From the NCBI GenBank assembly GCA_002409145.1, contig DHUL01000086.1, positions 1 through 40,586 on the forward strand: a stretch of 40,586 nucleotides of DNA, read 5' to 3'. Positions within the stretch are counted from its first letter, which is position 1. Each line of letters begins with the position of its first letter. The stretch is from Bacteroidales bacterium UBA5235. GTDB lineage: Bacteria; Bacteroidota; Bacteroidia; Bacteroidales; VadinHA17. The notes under the pieces are model-generated. The model was given only the letters and a program-made list of their open reading frames with translations, was not told the DNA's origin and did not search any database. Shown in pieces: positions 27,033 through 34,157 of the stretch. The translations under genes were made by a program, and so were the position numbers.

Positions 27033-27602
27033 ATGAAGAGTATTATCCTTTCCATTGTCCTCCTCGCAGCATTTCAGTATGCCGTGGCACAGAAGGAGTA
27101 TGCATTACTGGTCATCGACGTGCAGGACTTTTATTTTCCTGGCGGAATGTCTGAACTGGTTGAGCCCGAAAAAGCAGCGGAAAAGGCTGCTTTGGCACTC
27201 AGGAAAGCACGCGAGACAGGCAATCCGGTGATTTTCATACAGCATAAATCGGCTTCAGGGATGGAAATTAATGAGCGGGTTGTTCCCTCTGCCGGGGAAA
27301 AGATCTTTGTAAAGGAGGAGGTGAACAGCTTCCTGGGGACTGGACTGAAGGAGTATATTGGCGGCCTCGCCATTGACACCCTCGTGATCTGCGGGATGCA
27401 GACACAGATGTGCGTGGAGGCTGCGGTCAGGGCAGCACATGACTACGGCTACCGCGTGATCATGCTTCATGATGCCTGCGCCACCCGTAATCTTAAGTTC
27501 GGTGAACGGGAGGTCGCAGCGGCTGATGTCCATGCTTCAACACTTGCAACCCTGAAAAGTTACGGAACCGTTCTTTCCGTAGCCGAATGGATCGAAAAGT
27601 AA
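27033..27602 (+). CDS. Exported isochorismatase-like cysteine hydrolase
   Basis: 189 residues. N-terminal signal peptide (about 1-19, ending YAVAQ) followed by a complete isochorismatase-like alpha/beta domain. The catalytic triad is D29 in VIDVQDFY, K94 in FVKEEVNSF and C127 in GMQTQMCVEAA, with the cis-peptide-type hydrophobic position before the Cys segment. Members hydrolyse amides or vinyl ethers (nicotinamide, N-carbamoylsarcosine, isochorismate and others). An exported member is less common than cytoplasmic ones. The next gene starts 12 bp downstream, so the two are probably co-transcribed. The substrate is not evident. Confidence 0.9.
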   Translation: MKSIILSIVLLAAFQYAVAQKEYALLVIDVQDFYFPGGMSELVEPEKAAEKAALALRKARETGNPVIFIQHKSASGMEINERVVPSAGEKIFVKEEVNSFLGTGLKEYIGGLAIDTLVICGMQTQMCVEAAVRAAHDYGYRVIMLHDACATRNLKFGEREVAAADVHASTLATLKSYGTVLSVAEWIEK

Positions 27603-27614
27603 CATAACCATAAT

Positions 27615-29147
27615 ATGTTCAAAGGGGAATGGAAGAGGATTGACCCGGTTATCCTGGCGATCGCTCTCTTCAATATTGCCATCAGGCTGCTCGTATATGA
27701 CAACCTGGAATATCACCGCGATGAACTTCTCTATCTCACACTGGGGCAGCACCCTGATTTCGGCTATGCCACCGTGCCTCCGCTTATCGGGTGGGTCAGC
27801 TGGCTGTTGCAACATATCTTCTCAGACAGCCTCTTTGCCATACGGCTTTTTGCCTCGGTTCTGGGCGGTCTTATGATCTTTCTTGCAGCCTCCATGGCCA
27901 GGGAAATGGGAGGCTCTCGCTACGCAGCCATCCTGGCCGCAACCGGACTCACCGTCTCCGGGTTTTTCATGAGGACCTTCTTCCTGTTCCAACCGGTACA
28001 CATCGAGGTATTTCTCTGGACACTCTGCCTGCTGATGGTCATAAAATTCATCAATTCCGGCAGGAACAGATTTCTTATATATTTCGGGATAGCTGCCGGA
28101 TTTGCACTCCTGAACAAATACCTGGCCGGGCTGCTTTTCCTCGGACTTTTGCTGATTATCCCATTTACCAGATACAGAAATATATTCCGGAACAGGTATT
28201 TCTGGTTTGGGATGATTGCAGGAGCATTTATCTTCCTTCCAAACCTGGTCTGGCAGGCAGTCCACGGCTTCCCGGTATTCAATCATATTTCGGAATTGTA
28301 TGACACCCAGCTCGTGTACATGAACGCCGGGGTCTTCTTCACCGACCAACTCTTCATGCCTTTTGTCGGGTCAATATTCACAGTTGCCGGACTGGTATAC
28401 CTGCTCGCATCCCGGGAGGTCAGAAGGTTCAGGTTCCTGGGATTCCTGACCCTCTTTGTAATTCTTGCACTTTTTGTGCTGAAAGGAAAAAGTTACTATA
28501 CCCTGGGAATTATGCCCATGATGATCGCTGCAGGCGGCGCGGCTTATGACAGGTGGGTCAGAAACAGGATCCTCAGAATAGTCTTCCCCCTGGCAGTTAT
28601 CCTGGTAGCCATCCCGGGAGTTCCTGCAGGTTTGCCGGTATGGGACAAGGATGGACTGGTAACTTATTACAGTGACCTTGAAGAAAAATACGGGGCAGAT
28701 TTTGGAAGGCGGTTTGAAGATGGAACCATCCACTCACTGCCCCAGGATTATGCCGATATGACAGGATGGGAGGAATTTGCCAAATTGGCCGGCAACGCCT
28801 ACAGTATGATAGAAGATAAAACGGCTGCTATAATATACGCGGAGAACTACGGCCAGGCAGGAGCAGTTACGATTATAGGCAAAAAATACGAACTGCCTGA
28901 GGCTGTCAGTTTCCATGAGAGCTTCCGGTACTGGTTCCCGCACGAATTCCCGGTTGAGATCAAATCGCTGGTTTACATCAACCATTCACTGGGGGAGGAT
29001 GTGGAAGAGCTGTTTGCAAGCATCAGGCTGATCGGAAGAATAACCGATCCCGATGCGCGGGAATATGGTGCAGCCGTTTACCTGTGTGAAAAACCCGTAA
29101 CCAGCTTCAATGATTTCTGGAGGGAGCGGACGGCCGGGATGAGGTGA
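27615..29147 (+). CDS. GT39/ArnT-like membrane glycosyltransferase
   Basis: 510 residues with many transmembrane helices in the first about 330 residues and a soluble C-terminal part. The first periplasmic loop carries NLEYHRDELLYLTLGQHPDFGY (quoted in parts: YHRDELLYL and HPDFGYATVPPL), the acidic Asp-Glu motif of the PMT/ArnT GT-C fold. GFFMRTFFLFQPVHIEVFLW and ALLNKYLAG are also typical of the PMT_2 group. Such enzymes transfer sugars from a polyprenyl-phosphate donor to lipid or protein acceptors on the periplasmic face. Follows the isochorismatase-like gene by 12 bp; convergent with the AlkD-like gene. Acceptor unknown. Confidence 0.85.
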   Translation: MFKGEWKRIDPVILAIALFNIAIRLLVYDNLEYHRDELLYLTLGQHPDFGYATVPPLIGWVSWLLQHIFSDSLFAIRLFASVLGGLMIFLAASMAREMGGSRYAAILAATGLTVSGFFMRTFFLFQPVHIEVFLWTLCLLMVIKFINSGRNRFLIYFGIAAGFALLNKYLAGLLFLGLLLIIPFTRYRNIFRNRYFWFGMIAGAFIFLPNLVWQAVHGFPVFNHISELYDTQLVYMNAGVFFTDQLFMPFVGSIFTVAGLVYLLASREVRRFRFLGFLTLFVILALFVLKGKSYYTLGIMPMMIAAGGAAYDRWVRNRILRIVFPLAVILVAIPGVPAGLPVWDKDGLVTYYSDLEEKYGADFGRRFEDGTIHSLPQDYADMTGWEEFAKLAGNAYSMIEDKTAAIIYAENYGQAGAVTIIGKKYELPEAVSFHESFRYWFPHEFPVEIKSLVYINHSLGEDVEELFASIRLIGRITDPDAREYGAAVYLCEKPVTSFNDFWRERTAGMR

Positions 29148-29209
29148 AATTGCACCCCCTGATCCGTGACCGATTCTATTACAACCGGCCTTCAGGATCA
29201 GATCCGGGA

Positions 29210-29917
29210 TTACCTTTCCATTGCCTTTGCCCGGAGTGCCTTCGGCATCTTTTCGATGGCATACCTGAGCGCCGTGCGGGGCATCACAGCCTTATGCTTC
29301 ATGACATAATCGAATACCTCTTTCTGATAAGGCTTGCTCGCCTCCTTAAGCATCCAGCCATATCCCTTCTGTACCATGTCATCCCTGTCCGGAAGCAGGA
29401 TCCCTGCAATCTCAAAAATGTCTTCAAGGAATTTCCCATTCCTGGCAGGGATTATCAGGGAAACGGCAGATGCCCGTTTTACCCAGCGGTTGTCTGACCT
29501 CGCCCACTTTTTTAGCTCCGCCATGTATTCCGGGTATTTCTGTATGAAATCGCCCACGGTGTGATTGCAAAGTGTGTCGCATGATGCCCAGTTGCTGACA
29601 TAATTGTGAACCCACTTCTCAAGGATGGCAAAATCGGATGGGACAAACGCCGGAGCAACCTTCTCTGACCATACACAGGCCACGAACGACTCCTCCATCA
29701 TGCCGGACTTCCATAGTGAATCGCACAACGCAAGAATGTCTTTCTTGCCGGCTCTCCTGATCAGCGCATAATTAGACTTCGCTATGTCTGTTACGGTTTT
29801 AGCCCTGATCCCGTACATGTTCACATCCTCTTTGAAAAAACGCTGTCCGGTTTCTCTAGTCTTTTCATCTGAAGCATCTTTCAGTTCCCGTCTGACTTGT
29901 TCGAGGATGTTCTCCAT
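29210..29917 (-). CDS. DNA alkylation repair protein, AlkD-like HEAT-repeat glycosylase
   Basis: 235 residues, all-helical. Motifs of the AlkD family are visible: FFKEDVNMYGIRAKTV near the N-terminus, WVHNYVSNWASCDTLCNH (Trp-x-x-x-Asp, the W/D pair that contacts the lesion), RSDNRWVKRASAVS, GYGWMLKEASK and MPRTALRYAIEKMP. AlkD-type enzymes excise cationic N3- and N7-alkylated purines in the cytoplasm without base flipping. It begins 4 bp after the stop of the membrane-NTPase fusion gene, so it may be co-transcribed with it although the functions look unrelated. Confidence 0.9.
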   Translation of the reverse strand: MENILEQVRRELKDASDEKTRETGQRFFKEDVNMYGIRAKTVTDIAKSNYALIRRAGKKDILALCDSLWKSGMMEESFVACVWSEKVAPAFVPSDFAILEKWVHNYVSNWASCDTLCNHTVGDFIQKYPEYMAELKKWARSDNRWVKRASAVSLIIPARNGKFLEDIFEIAGILLPDRDDMVQKGYGWMLKEASKPYQKEVFDYVMKHKAVMPRTALRYAIEKMPKALRAKAMER

Positions 29918-29920
29918 TCT

Positions 29921-31732
29921 TTAATTTTTTACCGTTAAAGCTGCAATCTCTTCGGCCCGTCTGACAACATCTCCGGCGGCCACATCGATCAACTCAATGC
30001 CTGACAGCCCAAACTTTTCAAATACCTCCCCTATCAGGTTTTTCCGTACAGCCATGATAATTATTGCCCTTGATTCACTCAGAAGTTCACTGATCCTGTC
30101 GTGCCAACCCTCTCCTCTCAGCTCAAGCGGGCCCGCCTCATCAATTATGATTACCTCACTGTTGCGGGTTGAAACCGGATCAAGGGCTTTAAGTCCGGCC
30201 CTGAATCCTGCCTCATCAACCGTGAACCTCTCGACCCCCATAGTGGCGTTACCTGTCTGCCTCAGAAAGGGTGTCCTGCTTCCCGTCTTAATATCAGTGA
30301 TATCATAACCCGTCGCTCTGCCCTCCTTCATTATCCGCAATGCAAGAATGCCTCCCACCCTGATCCCCTTTTCCTTCAACAAGCCGGTCAATTTGGCAAG
30401 CCAGGCAGTCTTGCCTTCACCGATGGCGCCGGTTACAACAAAGATCTTTCTTTCATTCTCCTGTTCCTTTCTGACTTCATTCAACCTCCGTTCGACACGC
30501 GTGATCATACGGCTGAGAATTGAGACCGGTGTCTTTACAGCCGTCTTCAGGTCAGGCATGTCTGCGATCATGGTGGGCAGGCTGGCAGCTGACAATTCCA
30601 GGGCCAGGGGAAGCTGCCTGAAGCGGGTACGGCTGAAGAGGGCGCGGATTTTCGGATTGTAGAGCTCAGTGCCCAGCGCCGAAAAGCCCACAATTATTAT
30701 CACAGCACGGAAGTTCATCTGGATACCAATAAGCACTGCCTCCCGCAGGCTGTCTTTTTCATGGCTGAATGCAGAGAAGACCAGGGCCGAAAGCATGGTG
30801 ATAATCACGAATGTGATCCAGAAGCCGGGCTTCGACAGCTGTCGCATGGCCCTCCTGTACCTCATGGCCATGAGGACAACACCCGGAATCACAACTATGA
30901 CCCACCATACCCATGAAAGGGTACTCACTACCACAAGCATCCCGGCTACCAACACCATGTCTGCTGCCAGCCATAGAAGCGAATAGTCAAACGAATTTTT
31001 TTTCTTCTTCTCCAGGGTGCGGATAACAGCCGGCTCGGGGAGTGATTCCTCAGGTGGAAGAGACGCTATCCGCCGGCCGGTGATGATTCCCGCGACAGCG
31101 GTGATTGCACCAAAAAGGGCATAGATTGAAAGCAACAGTACCAGCGGGGCCCAGAAGGCGTTGAAATTAAGACTCAGCTGTTTCTCTGCCCAGGCAGTCA
31201 GGCCGGAGTAAATCTCAACCAGGTTACCCCCGTAGAAAATGATCATGTTGAAGACCTTCTGGAACAGGTTCCATGACATGGCCAGCATTGAGCCGATAAT
31301 AAAACCCAGGTAGGTCCGGCCCAGAAGCCTGACTGAAACCTCCAGGAGAACCGACTCCATGATGATGGCTATCATCGGGCCGAAGATGATTGCGCTGGGT
31401 GACATGGCCTTCATTAGCGCGCAGATCAGGCCCGCTCTCCAGTAAAGGCCGTGTTCGCGCCACCGGTAGCTGACCGCGATGAGAATGACAAGAGCTATGG
31501 CGGTAAGCATGTTACCGCTGAACGGCACCCGCAGGTTATGCAGGAAACTGCCGAGAACGATCTCGGCAGCTGCCCATATGGTGCCGATAATGGATGCCCT
31601 GATCCATTTCTCGCTTATGGCTGTTCTGTCCCTGCTCAAATGGCGGTGAATGGTTTCCCCTAATAAATCAGAAAGGATCGCATTCGCGATAGGCCTCGAT
31701 GACCCGGCGCGCTCCCGCAACTCCCCTGACAC
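29921..31732 (-). CDS. ECF S-like/T-like membrane protein fused to THEP1-type NTPase
   Basis: 603 residues in three parts. Residues about 46-215 form a hydrophobic domain like ECF transporter substrate-binding (S) subunits (HNLRVPFSGNMLTAIALVI, GPMIAIIMESVLLE). After a KKKK linker, residues about 240-410 form a second membrane region like the EcfT/CbiQ transmembrane subunit (SALVFSAFSHEKDSLREAVL, RFRQLPLALELSAASLPTM). The Ala-Arg-Gly coupling motifs are not seen. Residues 429-603 are a P-loop NTPase of the THEP1 (NTPase_1) type, with Walker A GAIGEGKT near 434-441 and Walker B VIIIDEAGPLEL at 527-538. No ABC signature LSGGQ is present, so this is not a normal EcfA. The GTG start overlaps the upstream gene by 65 bp; no in-frame ATG is near the N-terminus, so the true start may be a later TTG or ATT. 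Role unknown; transport or membrane signalling coupled to nucleotide hydrolysis is inference. Confidence 0.75.
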   Translation of the reverse strand: MSGELRERAGSSRPIANAILSDLLGETIHRHLSRDRTAISEKWIRASIIGTIWAAAEIVLGSFLHNLRVPFSGNMLTAIALVILIAVSYRWREHGLYWRAGLICALMKAMSPSAIIFGPMIAIIMESVLLEVSVRLLGRTYLGFIIGSMLAMSWNLFQKVFNMIIFYGGNLVEIYSGLTAWAEKQLSLNFNAFWAPLVLLLSIYALFGAITAVAGIITGRRIASLPPEESLPEPAVIRTLEKKKKNSFDYSLLWLAADMVLVAGMLVVVSTLSWVWWVIVVIPGVVLMAMRYRRAMRQLSKPGFWITFVIITMLSALVFSAFSHEKDSLREAVLIGIQMNFRAVIIIVGFSALGTELYNPKIRALFSRTRFRQLPLALELSAASLPTMIADMPDLKTAVKTPVSILSRMITRVERRLNEVRKEQENERKIFVVTGAIGEGKTAWLAKLTGLLKEKGIRVGGILALRIMKEGRATGYDITDIKTGSRTPFLRQTGNATMGVERFTVDEAGFRAGLKALDPVSTRNSEVIIIDEAGPLELRGEGWHDRISELLSESRAIIIMAVRKNLIGEVFEKFGLSGIELIDVAAGDVVRRAEEIAALTVKN

Positions 31733-32606
31733 TTCGACCGTGCTCCATGCATATCACCCCTCTATAGTCACGGGCGAGAAGATAACTGAAGATATTCTTA
31801 AAGTTTATCTCTCCTGTGGTTGGCTCATTACGCCCCGGGTTGTCTCCAACATGAAAGGCAGCTATCTCGTCCCAGCAGGATTCTATATTGGGAATCAGGT
31901 TACCCTCACTGATCTGCTGGTGATAGATATCCTCTACTATCTTGATCGCCGGGCTGTTTACCGACTTGCAAACCTGGTATGCCTGGGGCATCTTCGTGAG
32001 CCACAGTCCGGGGTGATCACGAAGTGTATTCAGCGGCTCCAGCACAAGTGTCATACCTTCAGGTCCGACAAGGTCAGCGCAGTATCTCAGGTTATCGATG
32101 ACGTTTGCCAGCTGGATGTCAGGATGGATCCTGTAGTCATACCTGCCGGGAACAATCAGGGCCATCTTGAAACCTGAACGTCTTGCCACCTCTATGCCTT
32201 CCTCCATCTTGGTTGTAAGGAAGTCCCGTATCTCGCGGTGAGGCAGCACAAACGACGTGTTCCCGAAATCGGCATGCAGCACCCATGGGCCCATCATCAG
32301 GCCCATCTTCTGAATCTTTGTGGCTATCTGATCCTGCTCCTCCGCCGGGCGACCGGGAAAGCCGTTGTCAAAGAGGGCCCTGAATCCCTTGTCGGCAATG
32401 AACTGGATATTGTCGAGCGGGTCATCGCTGCCGCACAGCTCTCGGAACATGCCTATTGACGGCGCATATGCCAGCCTGAAGGGTTTGTCTGCATCAGGGA
32501 TGGCCTCCGAACGGTTCTTCCCCGACAGAAGTACCGGGGCTGTCATGAGAGCCGCACCTGCAGCTGCCGTCCTCCTGAGGAAACTGCGTCTTGATCTTGA
32601 TTCCAT
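31668..32606 (-). CDS. Tat-exported hydroxypyruvate isomerase-like TIM-barrel protein
   Basis: 312 residues. N-terminus MESRSRRSFLRRTAAAGAAL is a twin-arginine signal, giving an exported protein. The body is an AP endonuclease family 2/xylose-isomerase-like TIM barrel. VLEPLNTLRDHPGLWL, IKIVEDIYHQQISEGNLI and FHVGDNPGRNEPTTGEINF match the hydroxypyruvate isomerase (Hyi) subgroup, with metal ligands Glu, Asp/Glu, His and a final Glu in CMEHGRS. Neighbouring Gfo/Idh/MocA and this gene form a common Bacteroidota pair in periplasmic sugar metabolism. The substrate is probably a sugar or sugar acid, not necessarily hydroxypyruvate. Its 3' end overlaps the downstream fusion gene. Confidence 0.88.
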   Translation of the reverse strand: MESRSRRSFLRRTAAAGAALMTAPVLLSGKNRSEAIPDADKPFRLAYAPSIGMFRELCGSDDPLDNIQFIADKGFRALFDNGFPGRPAEEQDQIATKIQKMGLMMGPWVLHADFGNTSFVLPHREIRDFLTTKMEEGIEVARRSGFKMALIVPGRYDYRIHPDIQLANVIDNLRYCADLVGPEGMTLVLEPLNTLRDHPGLWLTKMPQAYQVCKSVNSPAIKIVEDIYHQQISEGNLIPNIESCWDEIAAFHVGDNPGRNEPTTGEINFKNIFSYLLARDYRGVICMEHGRSVRGVAGARRVIEAYRECDPF

Positions 32607-32675
32607 AATAAAACCAGGTATCTGTTTGCCGGCAGATCTGACTCCTCACTGCAGATCTGCCGGGGTTGTGATTAT

Positions 32676-34004
32676 TTATTCACCAGGCACCGGCACAGTC
32701 TTCGGCACATCCACTGGTCCCATTTCAAATACCTTCGGTCCCAGCTTGAGCTCTGAGTTCATCATCTCATCCCATGTGACCTTTTTGCCTGTATATGCCG
32801 AAACCCTGCCCATGATGCCGGCCATGGTGGATACTGCTACAGATTCGGCCTCGTTCAGCAGTTTCCCGGTACGGATGGCTGTTACGAAGTCGATGTGTTC
32901 CTGGTCATAGGGGCTCCGGATGAGCTCACCTGTCATCTTACCCTGTTCGTCCAGCTTGTAACCGTCATATTTCCAAAGCTCGGTACCTGCAGGATCCCAT
33001 ACTGTATTCTGGCAGTTGGATGATCCTTTCGTTCCCTGTATCCACTCCGAGACATTACCATCGCAGCCGTTTATCTGGCGGCACATACTATGGACATGCA
33101 TATCTCCCTCATATATAAAGTCTGTGCTGAAGAAGTCATACTGATCACCGGTGGGCCTGCGATGACGTGCTCCGAAAGATACAGCCGAAACAGGCCGCCT
33201 GCCCGTGAACCAATTGATTACATCATAATTGTGGATGTGTTGCTCTATGATGTGATCACCTGATAACCAGCACCAGTTGACCCAGTCTCGTAGCATATAT
33301 TCCATCTCAGTCCATGAGGGGTTGGGATCACGATACCACAACTGCCCCTGGTTCCAATAGCAGTTTGCTGCAACGATATCGCCGATAATCCCCTCTTTTA
33401 CCTTGCCCCATGTAGCCACATAATCGTGCTGGTGACGACGTTGTGTGCCAGTGACAACGCAGAGCTCCATACCTTTTGCCTTTTCTCCGGCAGCCATGAT
33501 CCTCCTTACCCCTGTCGGGTCAACGGCAACCGGTTTTTCCATGAAAACATGTTTGCCTGCCGAAACAGCCGCTTCGAAATGCTCAGGACGGAAATAGGGA
33601 GGTGTGGCAAGAATGATGATATCAACACCGGAATCAATTACCTTCTGGTAAGCATCGAAACCTGTAAAACATTTTTCATCAGCAATCTCCACGCCGTCTT
33701 TTGCCAGGCGTTCGCGGCATGCGGTGATCTTATCGGCAAAGACATCACCCAGGGCAGATATGGTAAGGTTGGGACCTGCGTGAAGGAAATTAAGTGCTGC
33801 ACCTGTACCCCTGCCGCCACAGCCTATCAGACCTGCCTTGAGCAGCGGACCGTCAGGTGCTGAATCAAGCATGACGGGCAGAACCACTTTTGTGCGCTTC
33901 TCAGTTGAACATGATGTGATGAATGCCGGCACAACAATTCCTGCGGCCCCTGCAGCTGCAGCCGTGCCAAGAAAGTTTCTTCTGGATATAGATGATTTTT
34001 TCAT
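32676..34004 (-). CDS. Tat-exported Gfo/Idh/MocA family oxidoreductase
   Basis: 442 residues. Twin-arginine signal SISRRNFLGTAAAAGAAG at the N-terminus. The Rossmann nucleotide-binding motif is GLIGCGGRGTGAALNFL. EKPVAVDPTGVRRIM contains the Glu-Lys-Pro of the family, and WVNWCWLSGDHIIEQHIHN carries the catalytic-region His. The C-terminal part is the usual alpha/beta substrate domain. Members oxidise or rearrange sugars with a tightly bound NAD(P); Tat export of the folded holoenzyme fits. Lies 69 bp upstream of the Hyi-like gene on the same strand, suggesting joint processing of a sugar in the periplasm. Confidence 0.92.
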   Translation of the reverse strand: MKKSSISRRNFLGTAAAAGAAGIVVPAFITSCSTEKRTKVVLPVMLDSAPDGPLLKAGLIGCGGRGTGAALNFLHAGPNLTISALGDVFADKITACRERLAKDGVEIADEKCFTGFDAYQKVIDSGVDIIILATPPYFRPEHFEAAVSAGKHVFMEKPVAVDPTGVRRIMAAGEKAKGMELCVVTGTQRRHQHDYVATWGKVKEGIIGDIVAANCYWNQGQLWYRDPNPSWTEMEYMLRDWVNWCWLSGDHIIEQHIHNYDVINWFTGRRPVSAVSFGARHRRPTGDQYDFFSTDFIYEGDMHVHSMCRQINGCDGNVSEWIQGTKGSSNCQNTVWDPAGTELWKYDGYKLDEQGKMTGELIRSPYDQEHIDFVTAIRTGKLLNEAESVAVSTMAGIMGRVSAYTGKKVTWDEMMNSELKLGPKVFEMGPVDVPKTVPVPGE

Positions 34005-34056
34005 GGTATGAATTGGTTAGAAAGCCAAAGATAATGTTTTTGTCCAAAGGCCCCGG

Positions 34057-34082
34057 GATTTGCGATTTACGAATTGCGATTT
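34057..34082. repeat. Copy A of a short dispersed repeat (inverted relative to 39524-39549)
   Basis: GATTTGCGA at 34057-34065 and CGAATTGCGATTT at 34070-34082, separated by four bases. The reverse complement of 39524-39549 has the same two blocks with a different four-base centre, so 22 of 26 positions match. Both copies are intergenic. A further CGATT/TTTTCGA-rich stretch continues to about 34100. Confidence 0.6.
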
Positions 34083-34129
34083 TCGATTCTTAATTTTCGA
34101 TGTGCGAGCTGCCGGTTGCGAATCACCAG

Positions 34130-34157
34130 TGCCTATTGCCTATTGCCTACTGCCTGA
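34130..34157. repeat. Heptanucleotide tandem repeat at the end of the cytochrome-SUMF1 gene
   Basis: Four consecutive 7-bp units: TGCCTAT 34130-34136, TGCCTAT 34137-34143, TGCCTAC 34144-34150, TGCCTGA 34151-34157. On the minus strand they encode the last codons and the TAG stop of the gene at 34140-35594, so the array has become part of the coding end. Confidence 0.75.

Noticed and set aside
27822..28349. 175-codon minus-strand frame inside the glycosyltransferase gene
   Set aside because: Charged low-information sequence antisense to a clear membrane GT; no supporting motif.
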